From: an uncultured Clostridia bacterium
Lineage (GTDB): Bacteria; Bacillota; Clostridia; Peptostreptococcales; Anaerovoracaceae
Assembly (NCBI GenBank): GCA_934281605.1
Contig: CAKQXD010000003.1
Location: forward strand, 62,001-126,000
Direction: 5' to 3'
DNA length: 64,000 nucleotides
In this document: positions 15,897 through 24,565 of the stretch, piece by piece
Layout: each line of letters starts with the position of its first letter
Position numbering within the stretch: position 1 is the stretch's first letter
The notes under the pieces: generated by a model
Told to the model about the DNA's origin: nothing
Seen by the model: the letters and a program-made list of their open reading frames with translations, nothing else
The model's database searches: none
Translations under genes and position numbers: made by a program

Positions 15897-16085
15897 AATA
15901 AATAAATTTTTATAGACTTGCCTACTAATAGGAATCATATCAATGTTGCCTCTTTATTGGCATTTTAATTGTGTTATCCAAATTTTCTCGTAAAATGACT
16001 GGGCCATCTTTGATATTTTAATCATGTAACAATGTATCCGACCCATACATATTAAATTACATATCCCATTCCGAAATACTACAAT

Positions 16086-16781
16086 TTAAATATTATACAC
16101 CTTACTCATCCAGAATTCTGCTAACTCGAAATCTTCTAATGTATCAATATCAATGCTGTTCCTTCGATCCATAATATACGCATACTCACAATTATTAATT
16201 AACTGAATATTATTTAATTCGTATTTGATATCTCGAATATAAATAGCACCGTTGATTCGATAATACTGATCCAAGTCTTGTCTTCTGCTGTTATTCTTTT
16301 GACCCTCCCGATAATCTTTCAAGGACAACGATTCTGGAAGTGTCATCGACCATAAAGGTGAATGATCCATTTCACAAACCGAAGTTATTGAATCCGCATT
16401 TTTGCTTTTATATAAATTATATGCTTTAACAATATCACTCTGCCCTCTCAAGGGAGAGGTTGGTTGCAAAAGGCAAACAGTATCAAAGATAGAACCTCTT
16501 TCTCTATACATATCAAGTACTTCAGCTACAACATCCCAACTACCCGCAGTATCACCGCTCGTTTCCTGAGATCTTAAAAAAGGTACATTTGCTCCATACT
16601 GTTTGGCAATTTCAGCATATTCAACACTATCTGTACTAAGCATTACTTCTTCAAACAAATTTGACTGTTTTGCTGCTTCTATACTATATGCAATTAGCGG
16701 TTTTTGGTTTATCAATTTAATATTCTTATTAGCTAACCCCTTCGATCCACATCTTGCTGGAATAATTGCTATATTTTTCAT
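16086..16781 (-). CDS. legF: CMP-nonulosonate (legionaminate-type) cytidylyltransferase
   Basis: A 231-residue acylneuraminate cytidylyltransferase. The N terminus IIPARCGSKGLANKN is the CTP-binding signature, and LLQPTSPLRGQSDI is family-typical. It activates the nine-carbon acid made by the synthase upstream to its CMP form. It overlaps the epimerase gene by four bases and is last in the operon. NeuA (sialic acid) and LegF (legionaminic acid) cannot be separated by motif; LegF is preferred because LegB, LegC and PtmE-like genes are present in the same operon. Confidence 0.85.
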   Translation of the reverse strand: MKNIAIIPARCGSKGLANKNIKLINQKPLIAYSIEAAKQSNLFEEVMLSTDSVEYAEIAKQYGANVPFLRSQETSGDTAGSWDVVAEVLDMYRERGSIFDTVCLLQPTSPLRGQSDIVKAYNLYKSKNADSITSVCEMDHSPLWSMTLPESLSLKDYREGQKNNSRRQDLDQYYRINGAIYIRDIKYELNNIQLINNCEYAYIMDRRNSIDIDTLEDFELAEFWMSKVYNI

Positions 16782-17962
16782 TTTTCATCCTCGTATTTAA
16801 CATCATAAAATTGTTTTTTCAAATCTATTTGTCCATGAGATGTTAAACGTTTTAAGATATCCACCATCTTACTCGATGTATCTCCTTCACCAAATGGATT
16901 TTTAACCGTTTTTAACTTGTTTCTAAATGCAGGCGAATTTGCTTCGTTGATTGCGTTCACAATGTCCATTTTTTTCGAGTCGCAATGTATGATGCTTTCC
17001 GCAAAAAATCTTCCTTTTTGTCTATCCCCAATATCGATTGTTGGAATATGCATTGCTGGTCCTTCAGTAGTCCCACTTGAAGAATTCCCGATCATCATTT
17101 CAGAATATTTTAAAGCAGATAAATAACGTTGCATCCCTAATGATGGCACCACATGAAAATTGGGTCTCGTTAATGCTGCATTTTTCCAAATTTCATTAAT
17201 CTGATTTCCACCTGCGTCAGCATTAGAAAGCGTAATAATATAAGAATATTTCGGAAATTCATCTAATGCACTAATCAACTCATTGATTTCTTCAATATAC
17301 GCATCACCTTCTAACGTTACGGGATGAAATGTGACGACACAATAGTCTCGATTCATCGGAACACCTACAAACTCTTTGATTGTTCGTTCATCAAACAATG
17401 GTTGGTTCAAACAATTCTCTATTGCTAAAGATCCCACATTAAATACAGTTTCAGGGTTTTCACCTAATTGAATGACACGCTTTCGATACTCTTCGCAAGT
17501 GGTAAAATGGAACTGACTCATTTTAGTTAAGGAATGACGATAAACTTCATCAATTGCCCCACTGGTAACACTTCCCCCGCATATATGAACAATCGGAATT
17601 AATAGAGTACTAGCAGCAATCCCGACTGCAAAAATTTCATATCGATCCCCAATAGCAATCAAAATATCCGGTCTATGCTTATCAAAATAGTTTGCAAACA
17701 GTTCAATCGTTTCACTAATTTGAATAGCAATGCCAAGCCTTGAATTATTTTCTATCGAGGGAATAGGGATACAATCTGCTACCGTAACAGGACAATTATC
17801 TATCTCTGAAAGTGTATTGCCTCCCGACTCAGATAAATGTGATCCTGTTACCACAAAATCCAAATTAAAGAAGTCATCATTTTCTAATTTTAGTAACAAT
17901 GGCAATAATTGTCCAAACTCTGCTCTACTTCCACTGACTACACAAATTTTTACTCTAGACAT
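16778..17962 (-). CDS. legG: Nucleotide-sugar 2-epimerase, hydrolysing (LegG/NeuC type)
   Basis: A 394-residue protein of the UDP-GlcNAc 2-epimerase family, hydrolysing branch (GSRAEFGQL near the N terminus, later GNSSSGTTEGP). It would remove the nucleotide and invert C2 to give the six-carbon substrate of the synthase. It overlaps the synthase gene by 13 bases and the cytidylyltransferase by four, giving a tight epimerase-synthase-transferase block. LegG (GDP-linked 2,4-diacetamido sugar) is preferred over NeuC from context. Confidence 0.83.
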   Translation of the reverse strand: MSRVKICVVSGSRAEFGQLLPLLLKLENDDFFNLDFVVTGSHLSESGGNTLSEIDNCPVTVADCIPIPSIENNSRLGIAIQISETIELFANYFDKHRPDILIAIGDRYEIFAVGIAASTLLIPIVHICGGSVTSGAIDEVYRHSLTKMSQFHFTTCEEYRKRVIQLGENPETVFNVGSLAIENCLNQPLFDERTIKEFVGVPMNRDYCVVTFHPVTLEGDAYIEEINELISALDEFPKYSYIITLSNADAGGNQINEIWKNAALTRPNFHVVPSLGMQRYLSALKYSEMMIGNSSSGTTEGPAMHIPTIDIGDRQKGRFFAESIIHCDSKKMDIVNAINEANSPAFRNKLKTVKNPFGEGDTSSKMVDILKRLTSHGQIDLKKQFYDVKYEDEK

Positions 17963-18942
17963 ATTAATTCATCCTCTTCAAAATCACGAACCGCCCTTGT
18001 TCCTAATACATCAAACCACTTCATAGCACTTATGCCATTTCCCGGTCTTTTGGTCGTAATGTTATCCTCAGTAAGAACTTCTCCTTGCTTGATGTCTTTT
18101 TTAGCTACAATACTTTTTCTAGCGACTATGATATTGGGTTTCTCTACATTAGAACATGTTTTGACACCATCACCCAGTGCTAATTCAATATTTCTAATGG
18201 AACGCACCATATCTTTTAATTCTTTTGGTTCAATACTAGCTTTATGGTCAGGTCCTTCCATATTCCGATCAAGAGTAAAGTGCTTTTCTATAACAGTAGC
18301 ACCCATTGCGACGGCTGCAATCGGCACTTCAATGCCAATGCTATGATCTGATAATCCAATTGGAGCATGGAATGTTTTTTTCAAAGTATCCATTACCCTT
18401 AAATTAACATTTTCCATTGCTGTTGGATAATCCGTATGACACTGTAATAGTGTTATATCACTTGACCCATTTTCTTTTAAAATTCTAATAGCTTCCCCAA
18501 TTTCCTCCAATTCCGCCATGCCTGTTGACATAACAATTGGCTTGCCCGTTTTAGCAATTTCGAGTAAGTATGGTAAATTCGTAATTTCACCTGACGGAAT
18601 CTTCCAAAACGGAAGATTTAATTTGGCCAAAAAATGAATACTCTCAATATCAAATGCAGTTGACAAGTAAGAAATCCCTACTTCCTTACAATATTCATAC
18701 AGCTCAAAATGTTGATCTAAACTTAATCTAAGTTTTAATGCCATCTCTAACTGAGATTCATCGGCCCCAGTTTCCCGCTTTTGGTATTCAGCTTTAGGAG
18801 CGAATTTGGAAGTACAATCAACTGCAGTTTGAAATTTAACATAATCTGCACCCGCAATCTTAGCTTCATCAATAAGTTGTTTTGCCAGTTTCATATCCCC
18901 ATTATGATTAACTCCGGCCTCCGCAATAATAGTCGTATGCAT
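17950..18942 (-). CDS. legI: Nonulosonate synthase (LegI/NeuB type)
   Basis: A 330-residue NeuB-family enzyme that condenses PEP with a six-carbon N-acyl sugar to make a nonulosonic acid. It opens with IIAEAGVNHNGD, has KFQTAV, KIPSGEITN and GLSDHS in the TIM barrel, and ends with an antifreeze-like SAF domain (KRPGNGIS near residue 300). Downstream genes encode the epimerase and cytidylyltransferase. Product assignment (legionaminic, pseudaminic or sialic acid) rests on the LegB/LegC/PtmE-like context. Confidence 0.85.
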   Translation of the reverse strand: MHTTIIAEAGVNHNGDMKLAKQLIDEAKIAGADYVKFQTAVDCTSKFAPKAEYQKRETGADESQLEMALKLRLSLDQHFELYEYCKEVGISYLSTAFDIESIHFLAKLNLPFWKIPSGEITNLPYLLEIAKTGKPIVMSTGMAELEEIGEAIRILKENGSSDITLLQCHTDYPTAMENVNLRVMDTLKKTFHAPIGLSDHSIGIEVPIAAVAMGATVIEKHFTLDRNMEGPDHKASIEPKELKDMVRSIRNIELALGDGVKTCSNVEKPNIIVARKSIVAKKDIKQGEVLTEDNITTKRPGNGISAMKWFDVLGTRAVRDFEEDELICLE

Positions 18943-18964
18943 GCCAAATAACCTCCATCATTTA

Positions 18965-19963
18965 CTACTTTCCACGTAATTCAAGAAATCTGTCCACTTT
19001 CATTTCTTCTTTGAAGTTTTCGAAAAGCTTCACTACATCATATTGTGGCTCATATCCCAACTCATCTTTCGCATTTTGAACATCCATCAACAACCCACCT
19101 CCAGCAGGTTTATCTTCTAAACATATAATTTCAGATACTTTATCTTTAGGACAAAAAACATCTCTAATAGCTTCCATCTGTTGTTGTGAAGTAACGGGGA
19201 CTCCAGTACCACAATTATAAAATCCCTTATCAATATTCTGTACTTCAATAGCCTTGCAAAACATCTGAGCCATATCATAGACATGCAGCATATCTTTTGC
19301 ATAGTTCCTATCACCCCATATTTCTAAAGGTTTACCCTCCATCGCATTAAATATCAGTTTGTATAAAGGTCTAATTGTTTTTACACCATTTGGATAAATA
19401 TAATGGTTCGGACTGTACGAATACACCGTTGGAAATCTAAAGATGAACTTCTTTAATCCATATTCCTGATGGTAATGTTCAATAAGTTCAAGTGCGGTGT
19501 TCTTACAAATAACATACATTGCATGATCGCCAGTATAGCTGAAATTCTTAGGCATATCTGGCTTAATCACCATATCTTTTGGATATTCCCAAACATCGAA
19601 ACAGCTGGTTGAATATAAGATTCTATCTACATTTGCCTTTCTGCAATACTCTAAAACATTAAAAGTCCCCTTAATAATTGATTCGATATACGCTTCAGGA
19701 TGGTATCCATCCATGTAAGCTGGGATCACAGATGCTAACAAAACCACTGCATACACATCTTCCCTTGGGAATTTTTCAAAGCTCTCTGGTTTTGAAATAT
19801 CTGCGGAAATGTATTCAATTCCCATAGTTTTAAAAACATCAGCTTTTTCTCTTTTTCCTGACGCAATAATCTGATACTCATCTTTCGGAAAATACTCCGA
19901 TGCATATTTTGTAAAATACGATCCAACATTTCCCGTAGCTCCCAAAACTAAAATTTTCTTCAT
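18965..19963 (-). CDS. NAD-dependent epimerase/dehydratase (extended SDR)
   Basis: A 332-residue extended short-chain dehydrogenase. The Rossmann motif GATGNVGSYF is at residues 7-16, and the catalytic Tyr-x3-Lys is YVICK. It would modify a nucleotide sugar by epimerisation, dehydration or reduction. The start is the ATG eight bases after GGAGG; an ATG 15 bases upstream overlaps that ribosome site. It sits between the FemAB-like gene and the synthase in the nonulosonate operon but is not one of the standard Leg enzymes, so it may make another sugar of the repeat or a modification. Confidence 0.75.
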   Translation of the reverse strand: MKKILVLGATGNVGSYFTKYASEYFPKDEYQIIASGKREKADVFKTMGIEYISADISKPESFEKFPREDVYAVVLLASVIPAYMDGYHPEAYIESIIKGTFNVLEYCRKANVDRILYSTSCFDVWEYPKDMVIKPDMPKNFSYTGDHAMYVICKNTALELIEHYHQEYGLKKFIFRFPTVYSYSPNHYIYPNGVKTIRPLYKLIFNAMEGKPLEIWGDRNYAKDMLHVYDMAQMFCKAIEVQNIDKGFYNCGTGVPVTSQQQMEAIRDVFCPKDKVSEIICLEDKPAGGGLLMDVQNAKDELGYEPQYDVVKLFENFKEEMKVDRFLELRGK

Positions 19964-20019
19964 ATCAAAAACCTCCAATATTATCTAAAAATAACGCATG
20001 TGTATTTAAACTAATTTCA

Positions 20020-21072
20020 TTAACGGCGATATTGAATCAGCATCCCATTATCTATCTCAAAAGTACTGTCATTTTGCTTACGAATATCTTTTAAATAATT
20101 GTACTTTTGTTCATCAAAAATCGTTCGCCCAATTACAAAAGGGACTCTTCCCTTCTTATTAAACTGTTTTTTAAAACCAAATAAACTATCATTGGGAGCC
20201 ATTCCTCCTCCCAAATGAAACTTTTTGATACCATGTTCTGCCGCCCAACATGCCGCCTCATATAATAATAAATTCCCCGCGGAATATTTTCTATATTCCG
20301 TATGTGATCCAGACAAGTGATAATGCATATATCTATCGTTATAATACATAATTGCTCCACTTATTGGTCTCCCCTCATACAATGCATACATAATGAAAGC
20401 ATTATCCGACATTTCGCTTAAAGACTCAAAATAATCTCGTTTAAAAGTATAGTAATCTGTTGCTCCATTTTTCTGCATGGTTTCATTATACATACTAAGA
20501 AAGTCTTCAAACTCACTAATACTTTTTCTTTCAATATGAATATTATTTTTTTTTGCTTTACGAACCATATTACGATTTTTTGAATCCATATTTGTAAAAA
20601 TCAAATCTAAATCTGTCGTATCCATAAAAATCGTGTCTCTAAGATATCGAGTTTCAATAATATCCGGCATAATATCATGATTTTGTAATAACGGATGAAA
20701 TCTAACAAATTGAGAAACAATACCATTTTTTAAGCAGTACTCAGACAATTCTTTATCAAAAAGTTGTTTTGCTTCTTTTGAAAGAGTTGCATCCACCAAT
20801 GGTCCTCCATACCCATAGGGAGTTTCCCAATCATAATATACACCCCGAGGTAAAAGCCCCTTAAAACAATCTGCATCTGAGATATCCTGCTGCATCACAA
20901 CATAACACAATCTCTCATGATCATATTCAAAGCAAATCAAGAACATATCACCATCGCCATGTAGCATAAAAGAATATGCATACTCATACAAATAATATAT
21001 ATCCCAATTTGAAAAAGACTTAACATAAGAATCCCATTCTTGCTTAGAATTCTTTCCATATACAGTTAAAAT
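20020..21072 (-). CDS. FemAB-like GNAT-fold transferase with probable ATT start
   Basis: A 350-residue protein of the FemA/FemB-like family (acyl- or aminoacyl-transfer, GNAT fold). Typical strings include AGNLLLYEAACWAAEHG and FHLGGG. The frame has no ATG, GTG or TTG before the TTG at 20991, yet the family's usual N-terminal segment (WDIYYLYEYAYSF) begins upstream of it. GGAGGTG at 21080-21086 ends seven bases before an in-frame ATT at 21072, so an AUU start is proposed; TTG at 20991 is the conservative alternative (323 residues). It overlaps the PLP-enzyme gene. It may add an acyl or amino-acid group to the nonulosonate amine (inference). Confidence 0.7.
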   Translation of the reverse strand: MLTVYGKNSKQEWDSYVKSFSNWDIYYLYEYAYSFMLHGDGDMFLICFEYDHERLCYVVMQQDISDADCFKGLLPRGVYYDWETPYGYGGPLVDATLSKEAKQLFDKELSEYCLKNGIVSQFVRFHPLLQNHDIMPDIIETRYLRDTIFMDTTDLDLIFTNMDSKNRNMVRKAKKNNIHIERKSISEFEDFLSMYNETMQKNGATDYYTFKRDYFESLSEMSDNAFIMYALYEGRPISGAIMYYNDRYMHYHLSGSHTEYRKYSAGNLLLYEAACWAAEHGIKKFHLGGGMAPNDSLFGFKKQFNKKGRVPFVIGRTIFDEQKYNYLKDIRKQNDSTFEIDNGMLIQYRR

Positions 21073-22118
21073 ATTACTTCACCTCCATATCGTTGGATAA
21101 CATCAATCATATAATCTATTTCCTTTGAACCATACCGCTGATCTATTGGCAAGGATAATAATGTATCAGCATTATACTTAGCATTAATCCTTACTTCTGG
21201 TTGCATATTATAAAATGGCCAATGAACTGCACAGTAAATATTATTTTCCATCAAATATTCTCGAAATTTATCCCGTTGTTTTATTCTGATCGGATAGACT
21301 AATGGAACCTCCTTATCTCGTAAGCTTCTTATTGGAGCTAATCCTAATTTCGATATACCCCATTCAAGTCTCTCGAAATTCATTCTGCGTTTTTGCATTA
21401 AAACACTTACATCCTGACAACTTATCAGATACTTAGCAAACGAAGAAATAGTCCTAATATTCTCATCAGAATCAATTTTTTCTTCACATTGCCGAAATAT
21501 TTCTCTATATTTTGAATTCGCATCATAATCCATGTTCAGAAACATATCTTTCAAAATCATTCCATATGCTCTTGTATTGTCTTTATTTTGCGGAACATGG
21601 GTCGTATCTGGTAATGATGTCGAAGTATGTGAAAAAAGCATTCCACCTTGAGGAACGGGCATCCATTTTCTAATACTTGCTATCATATAATCTCCCTGCG
21701 GTATATAAGACGAAAAAAGGCTCTGTGTTAAATCCTCAATAAAAATGCAGTTGTCTTGTTCAGCTTTCTCCCGTACCCTCTTTAGCAAGGATTTATTTTG
21801 AATGAGTCCAAAGTAATGACAAATATACACAGTTCCCACCTGTGCATCCCATTTATCGAACAAATCATTTTCGTCAATATCTAATTGATCATTGATTTTA
21901 TAAAAAACAATCCGCTCTTTAGGGAAACATTGTACTACTGACTCACAAATAAACTCCGGAACTAATATTTTTTTAGTGTAATCAACCGGCACGCTTCTTA
22001 ATGCAGACCTTCCATAATCAAACCATTCTGTATTATACTGATCAAAAAAATCAAATAAATTATGGTGTGTTATTTCTAAATTATTTAATGCTAAGCTAAA
22101 TTCACTGCCAAGTTCCAT
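21066..22118 (-). CDS. DegT/DnrJ-like PLP-dependent enzyme
   Basis: A 350-residue protein with the fold of DegT/DnrJ/EryC1 aminotransferases in divergent form. GRSAL (cofactor region), an acidic IEDLTQS, then SIRKWMPVPQGG, where Lys is the likely PLP Schiff base. It would transaminate a keto sugar or related compound. It is the first gene after a consensus promoter inside the operon and overlaps the FemAB-like gene. Distinct from the LegC aminotransferase nearby, so a second amino function on the glycan or its decoration is suggested. Confidence 0.65.
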   Translation of the reverse strand: MELGSEFSLALNNLEITHHNLFDFFDQYNTEWFDYGRSALRSVPVDYTKKILVPEFICESVVQCFPKERIVFYKINDQLDIDENDLFDKWDAQVGTVYICHYFGLIQNKSLLKRVREKAEQDNCIFIEDLTQSLFSSYIPQGDYMIASIRKWMPVPQGGMLFSHTSTSLPDTTHVPQNKDNTRAYGMILKDMFLNMDYDANSKYREIFRQCEEKIDSDENIRTISSFAKYLISCQDVSVLMQKRRMNFERLEWGISKLGLAPIRSLRDKEVPLVYPIRIKQRDKFREYLMENNIYCAVHWPFYNMQPEVRINAKYNADTLLSLPIDQRYGSKEIDYMIDVIQRYGGEVIF

Positions 22119-22176
22119 TTAATTCACCTTAAACTCCCCAAGTATATCATACCGTTAACTGCAGGTAATCTGTGTT

Positions 22177-22206
22177 ATTATATATTAGTCCTATCTTTAC
22201 TGTCAA
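22177..22206 (-). promoter_or_regulatory. Internal promoter in the nonulosonate operon
   Basis: On the minus strand TTGACA (22201-22206), 18 bases, TATAAT (22177-22182): both boxes match consensus. It lies in a 136-base gap and would drive the last six genes separately. Confidence 0.75.
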
Positions 22207-22254
22207 ATTAAAAGACAATCTCACGCTCCATATATTACCACTGCGAAGTAGCTA

Positions 22255-23337
22255 CTAATATGCCGATACTATATTAAGTTTTTCCTCCATTCGCTTCATT
22301 TCATTAAATTCTCCCATATCCAGAAAAGCATCTTCTCCAACTGGATATAATCCCACTTTATAGCCTAACTCCATAGCTTTTTCAACTAAATCGGTCATAT
22401 GAAATACCGTATCATCTGGAATTAGGGGAATTAGTGTCGGATTAATAACATACATTCCAGTATTAATAAAATATGAAAGTTGAGGTTTTTCTTCTATACT
22501 AGTTAATGCTCCATTCTCTCCTGAATGCAACACACCATATGGAATAATAGTGTTTTTCAATGCAGACACAATCGTAATATCATTTTTTAATTGTATATGC
22601 GAATCATATATATCTGCATAATCTGCTAAAATCAATGCATCACAATTTGTCACAAATAGAGGTTGTTCCAAATTATCCGGGATCAATTTCACACTTCCTC
22701 CCGTCCCAAGAGGCTTATTTTCTTCAATATAAGTGATATGATAATTAGGGTTTAATTCCGAAAAATAAGATTTAATCATACCTTTTTTATAATTCACCGT
22801 CATATAGTAATGAGAAATTCCATACTCCGTAAAACAATCTATGATTCGCTCTACAATAGGCGTTTCTCCAATAGGAATCAATGGTTTTGGTAATATTTTA
22901 GTATATGGCCATAACCGAGTTCCCCTTCCTCCAGCCATTATAACAACTGGTGTGTCATCCAGTTGTTTTCTTACAGGTTTACATTTTTCTTCAAAAAACT
23001 CTGACAAGAAAATAATATCAACTATTTTTTTATTATGATCTATAATCGGAAGCGCTTCAACAGATGAATTTTTCATAATAGTCTTTGCCTTTGACTTTTC
23101 ATCGACTAAAACAAATCTTGGCTGTGTATTCATAGCAACATCCACTGTAGCATCTACATTGCCATGTTTTATAATCCAACGTCTGATATCCCCATCTGAT
23201 ATACAACCAATTAACTCGCATTTCTTGTTCTGAATAAATAAAATACCTTTAGCATTCAAATCAATTTTTCGCATTGCCTCAATAATTGTTATATTTGAGG
23301 TTCCAGTAAATTTCTCTAATTGACTATCGTTCATCAT
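22255..23337 (-). CDS. CBS-domain sugar-phosphate nucleotidyltransferase (PtmE-like)
   Basis: A 360-residue protein with two N-terminal CBS domains (about 1-125) and a nucleotidyltransferase domain from about 128 (MAGGRGTRLWPYTKILPKPL). This layout is that of PtmE, the glucosamine-1-phosphate guanylyltransferase of the Campylobacter legionaminic acid pathway, which makes GDP-linked precursor. It is next to the LegC-type gene. GGAG precedes the ATG; Met2 is equally possible as the start. GDP use is by analogy with PtmE. Confidence 0.8.
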   Translation of the reverse strand: MMNDSQLEKFTGTSNITIIEAMRKIDLNAKGILFIQNKKCELIGCISDGDIRRWIIKHGNVDATVDVAMNTQPRFVLVDEKSKAKTIMKNSSVEALPIIDHNKKIVDIIFLSEFFEEKCKPVRKQLDDTPVVIMAGGRGTRLWPYTKILPKPLIPIGETPIVERIIDCFTEYGISHYYMTVNYKKGMIKSYFSELNPNYHITYIEENKPLGTGGSVKLIPDNLEQPLFVTNCDALILADYADIYDSHIQLKNDITIVSALKNTIIPYGVLHSGENGALTSIEEKPQLSYFINTGMYVINPTLIPLIPDDTVFHMTDLVEKAMELGYKVGLYPVGEDAFLDMGEFNEMKRMEEKLNIVSAY

Positions 23338-23352
23338 TGAACTCCTTAATAT

Positions 23353-24525
23353 CTACTTGAAATTACTTAAAACATCCTTTATCTGTGTAACAACATATAC
23401 AATCTCTTCTTTAGTAATATTTGTGCTAGAAGGCAAATTTAAAATCCGATTTGCATAATATGGAGCCCATTCCAAACAATATGTATCTGCATCAAGATAT
23501 GGCAGCTGCTCATTAATCAATCCCCAAATTGTTCTGGTTTGAATCCCTCTTTGCTCCAAAGCATAAACAATATCTCTCATATCAGCACTAATTTTATTTC
23601 TATTTACCTCTAAAGAATAAAACCATTTATTTGAATCAGTATTATCTCTAAACTCTATCATTCTAGCCAATCCAAACCCTTCAAAAAGAGACTTATAAAA
23701 CTCATAATTGTCTTGTTTCCTTTTGATAAATATCGGCAATTCTTCCATTTGTGCTACTCCAACAGCTGCTTGCAAATTAGTCATTCGATAATTATAACCC
23801 ACTTCATTATGAATATAAAAATGCGTATCATTTTTAGCTTGCGTAGACAAATATCTTATATGATCAACAGCCTGAGAATCTTTCGCAGTTATGGCACCTC
23901 CACCTCCAGTCGTAATTATCTTATTCCCATTAAAAGAAAACGCACCATAATCACCTATTGTACCTGCATATTTATCTCGAAACACTCCTTTTATAAATTT
24001 AGAGCCTAATGCTTCTGTTGCATCTTCGATAACCTTTAAATTATACTGCTCTCCGATGGAAATAATCTCCTCCATATCCGCTAGATTCCCAAAAACATGT
24101 ACAACGATAATCGCTTTTACTGCCTTGCCTTTATACTTTAATATTCCATCTAAAAATTCACATTCGTTCTTACAAAATGCTCTCAGCTTTACTGGATCTA
24201 TGCAAAAGCTATCATCACAATCAATAAATACCGGAATTGCATTTTGATATTTAACAGGATTTATCGCTGCAATAAAAGTTAATGGCGGAACTAGTACCAC
24301 ATCATCGCGTCCAATTCCTGCATCTACCAGAGCCAAATGTAATGCAGAAGTTCCACTCTGACATGCGGCAACATTCTTTACATTTAAAAAATCCTGCAAA
24401 GATTGCTCTAATCTAGTGATATACGCACCTCCCGTAGAAACCCAGCCTTGCGTTATAGCATCATCAACATACTTTTGTTCATTTCCCTCAAAATTAGGAA
24501 TTGATAACGGAATAAATTTATTCAT
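23353..24525 (-). CDS. legC: LegC-type nucleotide-sugar aminotransferase
   Basis: A 390-residue DegT/DnrJ/EryC1 aminotransferase. The start KFIPLSIPNFEGNE and the segment WVSTGGAYITRLEQ are characteristic of the LegC group. GAFSFNGNKIITTGGGG carries the PLP lysine. It would convert the 4-keto sugar from the adjacent LegB-like dehydratase to the 4-amino sugar. GAGGT precedes the ATG. A PglE-like role toward bacillosamine is the main alternative. Confidence 0.85.
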   Translation of the reverse strand: MNKFIPLSIPNFEGNEQKYVDDAITQGWVSTGGAYITRLEQSLQDFLNVKNVAACQSGTSALHLALVDAGIGRDDVVLVPPLTFIAAINPVKYQNAIPVFIDCDDSFCIDPVKLRAFCKNECEFLDGILKYKGKAVKAIIVVHVFGNLADMEEIISIGEQYNLKVIEDATEALGSKFIKGVFRDKYAGTIGDYGAFSFNGNKIITTGGGGAITAKDSQAVDHIRYLSTQAKNDTHFYIHNEVGYNYRMTNLQAAVGVAQMEELPIFIKRKQDNYEFYKSLFEGFGLARMIEFRDNTDSNKWFYSLEVNRNKISADMRDIVYALEQRGIQTRTIWGLINEQLPYLDADTYCLEWAPYYANRILNLPSSTNITKEEIVYVVTQIKDVLSNFK

Positions 24526-24565
24526 AATTCACCTCATCGAATCCAATTACCACCATACTACTTAA

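Larger units (their letters stand above)
15612..16085. other. Intergenic region at island junction
   Basis: About 470 bases without an intact gene. On the minus strand it holds a terminator (15865-15896), a probable group II intron 3' end (about 15790-15862) and a 36-codon open tail ending in TAA near 15672 that looks like the 3' end of a broken gene. The rest, near 15900-16085, is AT-rich and shows nothing I can name. Confidence 0.6.

Noticed and set aside
16086..18942. A plain sialic acid (NeuABC) pathway
   Set aside because: The three enzymes alone would fit, but LegB-, LegC- and PtmE-type genes in the same operon favour a legionaminate-type product.
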